This document shows positions 36,014 through 48,624 of a stretch of DNA of 64,000 bases, one piece after another. Origin of the DNA: Castor canadensis (Eukaryota; Chordata; Mammalia; Rodentia; Castoridae); assembly GCF_047511655.1 (NCBI RefSeq), contig NC_133387.1:144826853-144890852 (forward strand), given 5' to 3'. The notes beneath the pieces were generated by a model. That model did not search any database and was not told the origin of the DNA. It saw only the letters and a program-made list of their open reading frames with translations. The translations under genes and the position numbers were made by a program. Position 1 is the first letter of the stretch. Each line of letters begins with the position of its first letter.

Positions 36014-38520
36014 AAAAAGGAGAGATCACAACAAATACCAAAGAAACCCAGGGAATCATTAGGGACTATTTTGAAAACTGGTACTCAAATTAATTGGAAA
36101 ATCTAGAAGAAATGGACAGATTTCTAGACATTTTTGACCATCCAATATTGAAGATGTAAAGAAGATATAAATTATCTAAATAGATCTATAATCGTCAATG
36201 AAATTGAAGCAGCAATAAATAATCTCCCAAAAAAAGAAAAGTCCAGGACCTGACAGATTCACTGCTGAATTCTACCAGAACTTTAAAGAATTAATACCAG
36301 CTCTCCTCAAACTTTTCCATGAAATAAAAAGAGAAGGAACACTGCCAAACTCATTCAATGAGGCTAGTATTACACTCATCCCAAAACCCAACAAGAATAC
36401 AACAAAAAAAAGAGAATTATAGGCAATCTCTTTAGTGAACTTAGATGCAAAAATCCTCAATAAAAAATGGCAAACCGAATTCAACAATATATCAAAAAGA
36501 TCATACAGCATGATCAAATTGGTTTCATCCCAGGGATGCAAAGATGATTCAACATACACAAATCATTAAATGTAATACAGCATATTAACAGAAACAAAGA
36601 CAAAGACCTCATGATCATCTCAACAGATGTATAAAAAGCCTTTGACAAAATTCAACATCCTTTCAGGATAAAAACTGATGAAACTAGAATAGAAGGAATG
36701 TACCTCAACATAATAAAACTATATATGACAAGCCCGTAGCCATCATAATACTAAATGTGGAAAAACTGAAACCATTTCCTCTAAAACCAAGAATGAGACA
36801 AAGGTGTCCACTCTCTTTACTCTCATTCAAAGTAGTCTTGGAATTCCTAACCAGAACAATAAGTCAAGAAGAAGAAATAAAAGGAATTCAAATAGGAAAG
36901 GAAGAACTCAAACAATCCCTATTTGCACATGACATGATCTTATACCTAAAAGACCCAAAAAATTCCTTCAAAAAACTCTTATACATCAGAAACACCTTCA
37001 GCAATTTACAAAAATCAATAGCCTTTCTATATAATGAACAAATTCGGAAGGAATATAGGAAAACAATTTGACTTACAATAGCCACAAAAAAAACAAAATA
37101 CCTAGAAATAAACTTAAAGGAAGTGAATGACCTTTACAATGAAAACTACAAACCACTGAACAAAGACATCAAAGAAGACTGGAGGAGATGGAAAGATCTC
37201 CATGCTTATGGACTGGTAGACACAATATTGTGAAAATAGCTAAACTACCAAAAGCAATCTACATGTTCAATGCAATTCCCATCAAAATCTCAATGACATT
37301 CATCTCAGAGATTGAAAAAACTACCCTGAAGTTCATTTGGAAGCACAAAAGACTACAAAGAACCAAGGCAATACCAAACAAAAAGAGCAATGCTGGAGGT
37401 ATCACAAGACCTGACTTCCAACTATACTATAGAGCCATAGCAATAAAAACAGTATGGTACTGGCACAAGTACAGACATGAAGACCAGTGGAACAGAATAG
37501 AAGACCTGTATATGAATCCACAAAACTATGCCCACCCAATGTTTTGACAAAGGCACCCAAAACATGATGAAGAAAAGACAGCCTCATCAACAAATGTTGC
37601 TGGGAAAAATGGATAGCTACATGCAGAAAACTGAAATTAGATCCATGTTTATCACCCTGTACAAGTGTCAACTCAAATTGGATTAAAGATCTTAATATAA
37701 GACCTAAAACCTTGAAGCTAGTGCAGGAAAGAGAAGGAATACACTGAAGGCAATACGTATAGGCAATGACTTCCTAAGTAGAACACAAATGACGTGACAA
37801 CTAAGAGAAAGGATTGACAAATCGACTACATGAAATTGAAAAGCTTCTGCACAAAAGAAGTAGTCATCAGATTGAAGAGGCTCCCCACAGAATGGGAGAA
37901 AATCTTTGCCAACTATACATCTGACAAGGGATTAATAACCAGAATATACAGGGAGCTCAAAAAATTAAACTCCCAAAAAAGTCAATGGCCCAATGAAGAA
38001 ATGGGCTTTTTCAAAGGAAAAAGTCCAAATGGCTAAAAAACACATGAAAAAATGTTCAACATCCCTGACCATAAAGGAAATGCAAATCAAAACCACATTG
38101 AGATTCCACCTCACTCCTGTTAGAATGGTTATCATCAAAAACACAAACAACAAATGTTAGCAAGGATGGGATGAAGGGAAGGAGCCCTCATAAGCTGTTG
38201 GTGGGAATGTAAATTAGTACAACCACTATGGAAAACAGTATGGAGGCTCCTCAAAAAACTAAAAATAGAATTTCCATATGATCAGCAATACCTCTCCTAG
38301 GGATATACCTGAAGGAATGTAAGTCAGGTTACAATAAAACAACTGCACGCCCATGTTTGTTGCAGCACTATTCACAATAGCTAAGCTATGGAAACAGCAG
38401 AGATGCCACACTACTGATGAATGGATTAAGAAAATGTAGTATTTATATACAATGGAATTTTATTCAGCCATAAAGAAAAATGAAATTTTGTTGTTTACAG
38501 GTAAATGGATGGAACTGGAT

Positions 38521-39049
38521 AACATCATCTTTTTTTTTTTTTTTTGGTGAAACATCTTCAATTTTTTTGAGAAGAGTTACCACTATTTTGACAAATGGTT
38601 CAATCTGCTAGCATAGAGGTCAACCAGCTGCAGCCCATAGCACCAATCTGGCCACAGCCTGTTTTTGAGATAAAGTTTGGAGACAGGGACTTGTTACATA
38701 GTCTAGGCTGAACTTCAACTCTCCATCTTCCTGCCTTCACCTCCCAAGTATGTAAATAAATAAATCTTTTTTTTAATGGGTCGTAACACATGGGTACATG
38801 AGAGCAATAGTAAGAATCTTTCTGTATAGCTATCCATAACTCAACTAGCAAAAATTCTTTGTCTTTCTTATTATGCTTATGTCTTTACTTCAACAAAATC
38901 GGTCACAAGGGCAGAACAGGACCTGCCTGAATCTGAGGTAGGGGGAAGGTAAGGGAGGGGGCAAGGTAGAGAAATGACCCAAACAATGTATGTACATGTG
39001 AATAAATGAACAAAAAAATTAAAATAAAATAAAAAGAGAACATCATCTT
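38521..39049 (+). mobile_element. Chimeric insertion in L1, 11-bp TSD, T-run at left and A-run at right
   Basis: AACATCATCTT occurs at 38521-38531 and 39039-39049. The right half of the 507-bp insert (about 38778-39038) is an ordinary plus-strand L1 3' end with G-rich tract and A-rich tail. The left half starts with about 16 T and carries a reversed B1-like patch (CTTCACCTCCCAAGTATGTA) plus unrecognised sequence. The two halves are therefore in opposite orientation within one TSD. A template switch to another RNA, twin priming or a later nested SINE could explain it. Confidence 0.75.
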
Positions 39050-39411
39050 AAGTGAAGTTAGCCAGGCTCGGAAAGCCAAAGGCTTCATGTTTTCTCTCAT
39101 ATGTGGGATATAGACCAAAAACAATTACAAACAATATTATGAAAAGCAGGTCACACTAAGGGGAGGTCGCATGTGAGAGAAGGAGGGTAAAAGGAGGAAG
39201 TTAAGAAGGTGAATATGGTTGATGTACTTCCTATATGAGAATGAATATAGAACTTTTAGACCTGTTGAAATCACCATAAGAAGGGAACTAAGATAGAAAG
39301 GAGAAAAATAGAGAAGATGAATCAATTCAGGTTATAATACATATATACATGGAAATGTCACAATGAAACATCCTGTATACCTATCTAAAACAAAAAAAAA
39401 TTTTTTTTCAA

Positions 39412-39695
39412 AAACGGAGAACAGGAAAGCAAAACAGGTCCTGTCTGGGGGTAAGTACCAGTGGGAGGGAGGAAGATATAAGGAAAGAATATAGGAGGTA
39501 AATATGGTAGAAATATGATGCATACATGTATGTAAGTAGGAAAATGTGATCTATTGGATCTTTTCCAGGAATGCAGGCAGGGAGATAAAGGAGAATGATG
39601 GAGGGATGAATTCAACTATGATACATTGTAAGAACTTTTGTAAACATCACAATGTATCCCCAGTACAATAATCATAAAAACAAATTTTTAACAAA
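39412..39695 (+). repeat. L1 3'UTR fragment
   Basis: GTACCAGTGGGAGGGAGGAA through ACAATGTATCCCCAGTACAA and an A/T-rich tail: the same module as 30160-30440 and, in reverse, 15520-15790. Confidence 0.75.
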
Positions 39696-39711
39696 ATTTT
39701 TTAAATGTTTA

Positions 39712-40035
39712 ATTAGCTGGGCATCAGGGGCTCACACCTGCAATCCTAACTACTCAAGAAGCAGAGATTGGGCTGGACTGTGGTTCCAGGCCAGCCCAGG
39801 CAAAAGTTTGCAAAACCCTTTCTCAATCAATAGCTCAGCATTGTGGTGTGTGCCTGTCATCCCAACAATGGCAAGCAGCATGAAATAGGAGGATCATGGT
39901 CCAGACTGGCCTGGGCAAAAATGAGACTCTATCTCCCTAATAACCGGAGCAAAAATGGCTGATGGAATGCCTCCAGAGGTAGAGCACTTGCCTAGCAAAT
40001 GCAAAGCCTACTACTGTCCCCCCAATAAAAATTTT
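39712..40035 (+). mobile_element. Composite SINE: B1-like + B1-like + ID-like
   Basis: Unit 1 starts AGCTGGGCATCAGGGGCTCA, unit 2 starts TAGCTCAGCATTGTGGTGTG, and the third, ID-like unit has GGTAGAGCACTTGCCTAGCA and an A-rich end. Confidence 0.9.
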
Positions 40036-40146
40036 ATTAAATATACAGTTATCATTTAGAGTTGATTAAATTCAGTGTTTGTGGCCAATTTTATAAAAAC
40101 ATTTGTTAGAAAGTAAGCCCATTTGAAACCACAGTCACAAGACTGG

Positions 40147-40516
40147 AGATGCAGTCCTGGCAGTCAGCTCCCGGGCTAGCATGGCCGTTGAGGTGCGGCA
40201 TCGCGGGATCTCCAAGCGGCTGTCCTCGCGCACCTTGCCGGTGTGAGCTGGCGCAGGGCCCTGACCTTGGTGGCCTCCGGCACGGTGTGCATGACGCTGG
40301 GCCAGCCCTGCAACTGCAACCTGTTCAAGATGTGTCGCTTCAAAGCCTCCAGAAAGTCGCCATGCATCCGGCCCAGTTCCTCCGGACGCCACACACATAC
40401 AGGTGTCCTGTGAGTCAGGGGCATCATGGGGAGTCCCAGGCCTCGGGCCCCAGCCAGTGGGCCGCCAGGGGCAGAAGGCAGGCGGCCCCCAACGCCCGAC
40501 TGGGCAGCCCGTCCAT
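40147..40516 (-). pseudogene. INHBB pseudogene: INHBB (inhibin/activin beta-B) exon-1 pseudogene fragment
   Basis: INHBB encodes the beta-B subunit of activin B and inhibin B, a secreted TGF-beta family ligand. The minus-strand ATG at 40516-40514 opens MDGLPSRALGAACLLPLAAH, the signal-peptide start of INHBB, and meets an in-frame TGA about 30 codons later. After a shortened proline-rich segment come SQDTC, then RPEELGRMHGDFLEALKRHI and LNRLQLQGWP in another frame, then GKVREDSRLEIP in a third. All belong to the N-terminal propeptide. Homology stops near 40147, well before the mature cystine-knot domain. At least two frameshifts plus the stop make it dead. No poly(A) is seen at the break, so it may be a partial genomic duplication or a truncated retrocopy. 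It is CpG-rich, unlike its surroundings. Confidence 0.85.
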
Positions 40517-41500
40517 GGTGCGCAGCTGGCGACAAGGGCCCGATCATTCTGAATCGTGCCTTCTGAGCACACATAAAAGCAGAGAGAGAGAGAGCCACTG
40601 AGAGGAAAAGCAGGGTGGGGAGCATAGGCAGGCAGAGGGCTGGATGCCCCCTGGATTGTACCAGGCCTGTCGCTCTGCAGCAGCTAATGTCACAGTCTGT
40701 GCACTGGCTCCCCACCTGACATTCTCCGTGTTCCAAGGCAGGGAGCTGTGCTTCTGGATCCCTGGAGAGGGAGAGCCATCCAGGAGGGCCTAGACCTGTC
40801 AGACTGTGGAGTTGAGGCAATGACCGTTTGACTGTCACTTGGGTCCCTGACACGACTCTGTGGGGCGGGGGGCAGAAGGGAAGGGAGAGGAGAGGGGTCT
40901 TAATTTGATGCTTTAACTGATCTCCAACCGTTGACAGGTCATTTGTGCCAGGCGTAGAACTGAAAAAGAGACTTTTCTATCAGGTATGACCTTTTAAGTG
41001 GAAACCTGAATTGTTAAATGAGAAGAAAAATGTTGGAATTGGTGCCCTTTGCTGAGGACATTCCTCTAGGGCTGGTTGAAGGGGTGGGATGACCACCACT
41101 AGGCAAAAGGATGAGTCTGGAGGAAGAAATGGAGGGGTTCTGGGAATGCTGAGGTAGGTCCTCAGTGGAGTGTGAGGGAGGGGAGTCACTTAGCTGGTCT
41201 TGGAGAGATGGGGAAGCCCTTCAGCTGCTTTACAGAAGTTACCACCAGGCCACCAGGGCCAGCCATGGACATGGCCCCTGCCCACTCACTACCTGCCTGC
41301 TTGCCCACCCCACATAGCACTTGCAGAAGTGCCTGAACGCACATAATATAGCTCTTGCTGATCTGCGTGGGTCCAGAAGTGGCCCTGGGAAGAGCAATGA
41401 ATTAGCTCTCCCTCCAGAAGTCAATGTGCCATGAACTATGCAGTGTAAAAGGTTGATCCTCACTAGACGAAACAGGAGTCGTATGACTCTTTTTATATTT
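40517..41500. other. GC-richer unique DNA upstream of the INHBB fragment
   Basis: No gene is recognised. On the minus strand this lies 5' of the INHBB start codon, so it could be duplicated 5'UTR/promoter DNA of INHBB if the fragment is a genomic duplication. The 225-residue minus-strand ORF at 40176-40853 joins INHBB in one frame to random upstream sequence. Confidence 0.4.
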
Positions 41501-42050
41501 TTTATACTTGAAATGAAATACTTTGCTTCTTTTTTAAGTGAATGATTGCTTTTAATGTTTGCACTGATATTCTTGCATGATTAGTCAGTAACTGCCATTT
41601 GAAAACAGAAGTTATTCAAAAATATGAATGAATACAGCAAAAAAATGAATACAGTTAAATGTATTATACATAATTTTGGAACCAAAAAGGCCAGTAGATC
41701 AGTCTTAATTTTTACTGGATGGTGAAGCTATCTTCTATAAGGTGAATGTTCTGAACAATCCTGTGAGTGGCCTGCCAATATTTCAGAGTATAAATGGATT
41801 TTGTTTATTCTTTTTGATGTCTTTTCTATCCTTAAATCCTTAAATCCTCATCTTTATGCTTATTTAATAAAACTTCCCTTACGCTCTGTTTCATAATAAT
41901 TTAAAGCCAAACAATTTCCCCATAGACTGGCTGTTAAAGTATTTTGCATTTGTGTACAATTTAAGAAAATAAAAGATTGAGCACCACGGGCAAAAAAAAA
42001 TAAGAGAAAAAAGGAAAGAAGAGAAAGAGAAGAAAGAGAAAGAAAATATA
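41500..42050 (+). other. Possible retrocopy 3' tail, source unknown
   Basis: A plus-strand AATAAA at about 41970 lies roughly 20 bp before an A-run that begins at 41992 and runs into a purine-rich stretch to about 42050. The preceding 450 bp is AT-rich and looks like a 3'UTR. I cannot name the parent gene, and no TSD was found. Confidence 0.3.
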
Positions 42051-42469
42051 TAGATATGTATATCTGTATGTATATATGTACATATAGTACATATGTTATA
42101 ACATTAATTCATATATATTTTTTATTTTACAAAAAGAAACTATTTTTAAATGAGGGGGAAATTGGAAGAGACAGGAAAAAGAGCTATGTTTCTTACTATA
42201 TCTTATTCAGTTTTACTTTTAACATATACAAATGTCGTATATATTCAAAAATAAAATTAAACTAAAAAGAAAAAAGCACATCCTAAAATGAACACAAATG
42301 GAAAAAATAATCCAAATTGTATTTCAAGTTGATAAATATGCTGAGAAAACAGTTATTTCAAGTAACTTGTAAATTTAGTCACTAGTAACTTTGAAACTAT
42401 TTTATGTGTATTTAGGTATAGGAAATGATTAATGTTATTAGGAATGAGAGTTTTTAATGTGAGACAAAA

Positions 42470-43280
42470 CATGATAAAAGAAATAAAGAAAAATGCAAAT
42501 CAAAATGACATTGAGAATCCAGCTCACCCGTCAGAATGGCTATCATCAAGAAAACAATAACAAATGCTGGAGGCAGCAACCTTATACACTGCTGTTGGGA
42601 ATGTGAATTAGTGTAGCCATGGTGAAAATCAATACAAAGTTTCCTCAAAAAACTAAAAATAAAACTACCATATGATCCAGCTGTACCAACGCAGGGCATA
42701 TACCCAAAGCAGTGAAGTCCTAACTGACAGTACAGAAAGTTGCACACCCATGTTTATGCAGCACTATTCACAATAGCCAAATTATGGAATCAGCCTAGGT
42801 GCCCATCGATAGATGAGTGCATAAAGAAAATGTAGTACATATCCACAATAGAGCATTATTCAGCCATAAAGAAGAATGAAATTATATCATTTTTAGCAAA
42901 ATAGGTAGAACTGGAGGTTAACATGTTAAATGAAATAAACCAGACTCAGACGTTTTCTCTTGTATGTGTTATCTAGACCAAAAGAAAAAGGACATAAATA
43001 TAAAAGGGAGACTATTGGAAGGGGACCTCTGGAAGGTGGGAGGGGGAAAACAGAGGGTGTGGGGGGAATAACAAAGTATATTACAAGCAGATATTAAAAG
43101 GTCATAATGAACCCATTTTAAAAATTTGCAAGAAAGCTAAAAAAGAGGGTTGGGGGAGGTGGGATAGGAGAGAGTAACAGGAGTAATTTACTCAAAGCAC
43201 ATTTCATGCATGTATGGAAATATCACAATGAAACCCCTTTGTACAACTAATATATGCTAATAAAAATAATTTTTAAAAAA
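42470..43280 (+). mobile_element. 5'-truncated L1: ORF2 C-terminus and 3'UTR
   Basis: It starts at the AAATGCAAATCAAAATGACA block of ORF2 and includes CATATGATCCAGCTGTACCA and CACCCATGTTTATGCAGCAC. It ends in an older-type 3'UTR with GAAACCCCTTTGTACAACTA and an A-rich tail. Confidence 0.87.
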
Positions 43281-43354
43281 TAATGACTATAATCATTGTA
43301 ATGTACTGAATAAACAAACATCCATGCACCTATAGTGAAGTACAAAAAACAAAA

Positions 43355-43432
43355 TAGGACTGAGAGTGTGGCTCGAGCCTAGCAAGTGTACACCCTTGGT
43401 CCAAACCCCAGTACAACAACAAAAAAAAAAGA
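43355..43432 (+). mobile_element. ID-like SINE
   Basis: GACTGAGAGTGTGGCTCGAG, CCTAGCAAGTGTACACCC and CCAAACCCCAGTACAACAAC with an A tail. Confidence 0.85.
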
Positions 43433-43667
43433 CCTGGGAACAAAAACAATATCACAGGGTTCCATGATGGTCTTGCATCCTCACCAAAGAGTACTATTAA
43501 CAATTCCCAGTTGATTATTTCTATTATTCTATAGTTGTAATAGATCCATAATACACCAATGATGACTAAAATAAATTACATTTATAAGGATGGATGGTGT
43601 ATGAAGACTGTAGAAAAATATTTTCTCAAGTAGCCCCAAAGCTATATTATTCAAGAAACTAGGCCAG

Positions 43668-43785
43668 GCATGGCGTGACACACCTGTAATAGTAGCAGTT
43701 GGGAATCTGAAGCAAGAGGATAGAATTCAAGGCCTGCCTGGGCTGCAAAGCAAGGACCCTGTCTCCAAAAAAAGAAGAAAGACAG
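43668..43785 (+). mobile_element. B1-like SINE
   Basis: GGCCAGGCATGGCGTGACAC through GACCCTGTCTCCAAAAAAAG. Confidence 0.9.
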
Positions 43786-44054
43786 ACACGTATGGCTTTC
43801 TTTAAACTTGATCAGATATTTGTTTGTTCGTTGAACTGGCTGAAAAGCACGATTTGGCTTTTGCCAGTATCAAATGAGCTATTGAATTGTGTCTCAGCAA
43901 TTTGCAGCTTCTATAAATACTTAATAAGATTTACTTTCTCTGTTTAAAATGGAAAATCATTTGGACTCTGCTAGAAGTGAAAATATTCCTTCTATTCAAG
44001 TAAGAAACAAGCATCTTCTCTGTTTATTCAGTTTTCTAGACTCTGCTACATTTT

Positions 44055-44135
44055 TTGGTAGCACTGGGCTTTGAACTCAGGAACTCATGCTTTCTAGATG
44101 GGTGCTTTACCACTTGAGCACTCCACCAGACCCTA
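44055..44135 (-). mobile_element. ID-like SINE
   Basis: GGTAGCACTGGGCTTTGAAC then TGCTTTACCACTTGAGCACT, in reverse orientation. Confidence 0.85.
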
Positions 44136-44194
44136 GACTCTACTACTGTTAATATTAAATAGACTTGCATCATTCAAAGGACCTGAAGATTCCA

Positions 44195-44310
44195 ACTTTA
44201 CATTTTACAAATAAAGGTATAGACTGGCACAGCTTAATGACATATACAAGGTCACATAACTAGTGGTAAATTAAGACTGGATCCATGTTCTTTGACTTCC
44301 AGTAATAAGA
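44195..44310 (-). repeat. MIR SINE remnant
   Basis: CATTTTACAAATAAAGGTAT, then AAGGTCACATAACTAGTGGT: the reverse MIR core. Confidence 0.65.
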
Positions 44311-44329
44311 CAAAGGGTTTGGGGTGGGT

Positions 44330-44676
44330 TTTTTTTTTTTTTTTTTTTTGTAGTACTGGGGTTTGAACTCAGGGCCTTACAATTACTAGGCAGGTGCTCT
44401 ATCACTTGAACCACACCCCCAGTCATTTGTGCTTTTAGTTATTTTTGGAATAGGGACTTGATGACTTTTTACTTTTTACTCAGAGGCCTGGACCTCAATC
44501 CTCCTGTTTAGGCTTTCTGTGTAGCTGGGATGACAGGCATGTGCCACCATACCCAGCTCTACTGGTTAAGATGGGGTCTTGCTGACTTTTTGCCCAGTCT
44601 AGCCTCAAATTGTGATCTTCATGATCTCCACCTCCTGAGTAGCTGAGATTACAGGTTTGATCCATTGTGCCTGGTC
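44330..44676 (-). mobile_element. Composite SINE: B1-like + B1-like + ID-like
   Basis: A T-run of about 22 bases (the tail) is followed by the ID unit (GTAGTACTGGGGTTTGAACT ... TTGAACCACACCCCCAGTCA), a B1-like unit ending GGGATGACAGGCATGTGCCA, and a second B1-like unit ending GAGATTACAGGTTTGATCCA. Long tail and good preservation suggest this is one of the younger copies. Confidence 0.93.
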
Positions 44677-44704
44677 TAAAAATACAAAGACTTCTATGTA
44701 GCAT

Positions 44705-45216
44705 TCTCCACTAGTTATTTACTATGTGATCTTAGGCAAATTGCTTAGTCTCTCTAAGACTTGGAGGTAACAGTACTGTAGCAACTGCATCACAGTTCTT
44801 CAGCCCACATCTGATTTCATTCAGATGCAGCTGTGATGTACACTTCTGTGAGAATTCAAGGTCATCTTATGCTGACAGCTTTCTACCTCGTGCATGCACT
44901 AACTTAAGGTCCTTTTCACTCAACAATTTCACCTTGAGTATAATGTTAAGCTGTGGGTTTATCCTACATGGAAACTATTGGGCTGAAGTTCTTCCGTTCT
45001 ATACCTAAATCTTTTATATTTCATAAAACTTCTTTCTCATCTTCTATGCACCAGGCACAGGGATGATCAATGAGAAGTAATAATAAGACAAACCCATATT
45101 CTCACACAAATTACATTTTAGCAAAGAAGTAACAATTATAAATGATGAGTTCTATGAAACAGAAAATGTAGGGTATAACAAATGGCCTCACTAGTTTAGG
45201 AGTCAGGAAGACACTA
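44705..45216. other. Unique DNA with old MIR/L2-like pieces
   Basis: GTGATCTTAGGCAAATTGCT near 44727 is a MIR-like core. The stretch 45050-45216 (CCAGGCACAGGGATGATCAA ... GGCCTCACTAG) looks like an old L2-type repeat that would be the target into which the TRIP11 copy inserted. Confidence 0.4.
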
Positions 45217-45866
45217 TTTTTTTCTAAAAGCAATAAGAATATTTTTATTAAATTTAGAGAAATTACAACCACAAATACATGACTTCTTCTGAAAGGCCAC
45301 TTTGTGATAAAACACAGAAGCATAGTGTTCATGGTTCCTTTAAAGTGCTAAATAGTCTCTGACTTCAGAATCACCTATTGCTTTAGCAGGTCTTTCAGCA
45401 CAATGCAAGCACTGTTGTCAGGTGACACTGGCAAAGGTGTAAAAGTGGGCAGAACATCTGAGATGGGCTTCAAAAGAAGATATTTGGGCCCACCAGGTCC
45501 ATGTCCAACTGGGTTAATAAGAGATATAGCTGCAGAGCAGGGAGCCAAGAATGGATTCACGTCTGCTCTTCTATCAGCCCTGGGTTCTGCTGAATCTTTA
45601 AAACTTTGTTGGTGCATTTGTAACCAGTTTCTCCCTCCAGGTTTTATGTCATAAGCAGAAAGCTTTGGTGGGGGGGTAGATGGGTGAGATTCCATTTCTA
45701 GAAATTTAACAAAAACCTCTGAAAAAGAACTATTAAGCATAGATTGCTGATTTGGTGTCAGAAGTTGTTGGGGATAATTTTTGATCTTCCTCCAAGTCAC
45801 ACAGTCATCCACCTGGCAACACCTCCTCATCTTCATTAAACAACTGCTCCATCTCCATAATACTTC
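45217..45866 (-). pseudogene. TRIP11 pseudogene: TRIP11 copy, C-terminal segment and 3'UTR
   Basis: This carries the last ~165 codons. [11 protein letters not shown] belongs to the GRAB-domain region; [51 protein letters not shown] and VLKDLLKQ follow. Much of it stays open in one frame from about 45850 to the natural stop, but the ORF's first ~35 residues (45968 down to about 45867) come from the 99-bp L1 fragment, so that start is artificial. The 3'UTR to the A-run is about 155 bp. Confidence 0.92.
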
Positions 45867-45976
45867 CCAAGCTTTCTGGGAGCTGGCTTCTGGTGGCGTG
45901 GGACCCTTCCTGGTTTCTCCGTTTATCATGGAGTGGGGATGCTCTGTGCAGGCTGGAGGTGTGGACATAATACTTC
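45856..45976 (-). mobile_element. 99-bp tail-less L1 5'UTR fragment with perfect 11-bp TSD
   Basis: CATAATACTTC at 45856-45866 and again at 45966-45976 flanks 99 bp (45867-45965). On the minus strand this insert matches the L1 5'UTR at about 47379-47471 (CACCTCCAGCCTGCACAGAG ... CCCAGAAAGCTTGG). There is no poly(A) and no L1 3' sequence. TRIP11 reading resumes precisely: [13 protein letters not shown] before the insert and the duplicated codons then MEMEQLF after it. Confidence 0.9.
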
Positions 45977-47272
<1,296 letters not shown>

Positions 47273-48624
47273 CTAGAGGGAGGAAGCAGAAAGCGTGCTT
47301 CCTAAAGTAAAATCTTGGAGAGATGCTGGAGATACACCTGGCAGGAAAAACCAACAAGAAGAGACAAAAATCCAACTCCTCCACACCTCCAGCCTGCACA
47401 GAGCATCCCCACTCCATGATAAACAGAGAAACCAGCCCACACCACCAGAAGCCAGCTCCCAGAAAGCTTGGGAAGATGCAGACCACCAGGTGAGCTAAGC
47501 GGTACATGGTAAATCAGCATAGCCCCTGGAAAGACTGACCCCCCACCCAGGGAAAAAAGAAGAAAAAAACAATCTGAATAATAAACAAGTAGCTGAAAAG
47601 AAAAAGACATTTAGCAAAAAGGGCAGGGCACACTGAGCTCTGGAGAGTGGGGGAGGAGCAATCCCCACTCAAGCTGTGAATAAACAAGCTGGCAGGAGAA
47701 GGTAGGAGTGGCAGGACCTCCCCCCTCCCCAGTGTGCTTGAAGAGGGGAAGGCTTGTAAAATGGCTAAAGCATAGCACACTCCACTGGAGAGTGGGGGAG
47801 GAGCACTTCCCCATGAAAACTCTAAATAATAAAAAAAAGACTGCAATTGTAACTGGCGGGTAGAGCTGCATACTGGAGAAAACAAAAGGGGCATGTGACC
47901 AGGAGAACTCTAAACAAACAAAGCCTGTGGGGCTGGGTGAGTGTAAAGCTCATTCCTGAGATCTGCACAAATAAGGCCTGCAATAGCAGAAGGCTGACAG
48001 TAGGTGGCAGGTGAGCCGCAGCCCCAGATAGACATTCACAAAGCTGTCTCCAGAATCTTTTTATTGTTGTTGTTCATTTTGTCCTTTGAAGAGACAACAA
48101 CAGAACTAGAACTGGATACTGAAGGACTAACGGAAACTGTACTGCACTTAAATCTGGGATTTATTTGTTTTGATGTGTTCTGGTTTTTGGGTTACTTTGT
48201 TGTTTGTTTGTTTTGTTTTTTCCCCTTTGATGAGACAACAGAAGAACTGTTTCCCAGACATCAATACCAGGACTGGAGGATGAAGGAATAACACCAAAAT
48301 TATTAGGACTGAAACTTTAGTGCATTTGAACTTGGGGATTTTTTTTTTTTCTGTTTTACTATCCTCTCTCTGTCCCTCTAATGCCTGTATAGCTCAACGT
48401 TGATTAGTATACTATCTCTCCCTATTTATTTCATTGCCTCTATTTTTTGTGTGTGTATGTGTATGTGTGTTTGTTGGTTTTGTTTTGTTTTACCCTTTTT
48501 CTTTACCTTCTTACCTTTCCCTCTTCTCTCACCCTTCCACTGTAGAAATCACCATTGTTATTATTACAAGCTAGACAATACGGAATTACACACAGTACAG
48601 GGACAGTAATAATAGCAAGGGCAA

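Larger units (their letters stand above)
34880..39410 (+). mobile_element. Decayed 5'-truncated L1 with two nested insertions
   Basis: It begins inside the ORF2 endonuclease region (TGATCAAATGGACCTGGCAG at about 34914) and continues through the RT domain to the C-terminus and a long 3'UTR ending near 39410. The ORF fragment at 36757-37071 holds the RT palm, but the catalytic block reads LFAHDM, not the LFADDM of the 47-54 kb copy, so a catalytic aspartate codon is lost. Stops and frameshifts are frequent. Insertions at 35575-36005 and 38532-39038 split it, both with TSDs. Confidence 0.87.

Noticed and set aside
40176-40853. 225-residue minus-strand ORF in the GC-rich region
   Set aside because: Its C-terminal third contains INHBB propeptide text, but the true INHBB frame shifts twice and the N-terminal part is random upstream sequence. 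It is a chance open frame, not a gene.
45375-45968. 197-residue minus-strand ORF that looks like an intact C-terminal protein
   Set aside because: The first ~35 residues are L1 5'UTR from the 99-bp insertion and the rest is the TRIP11 pseudogene tail. No promoter or intact gene supports it.
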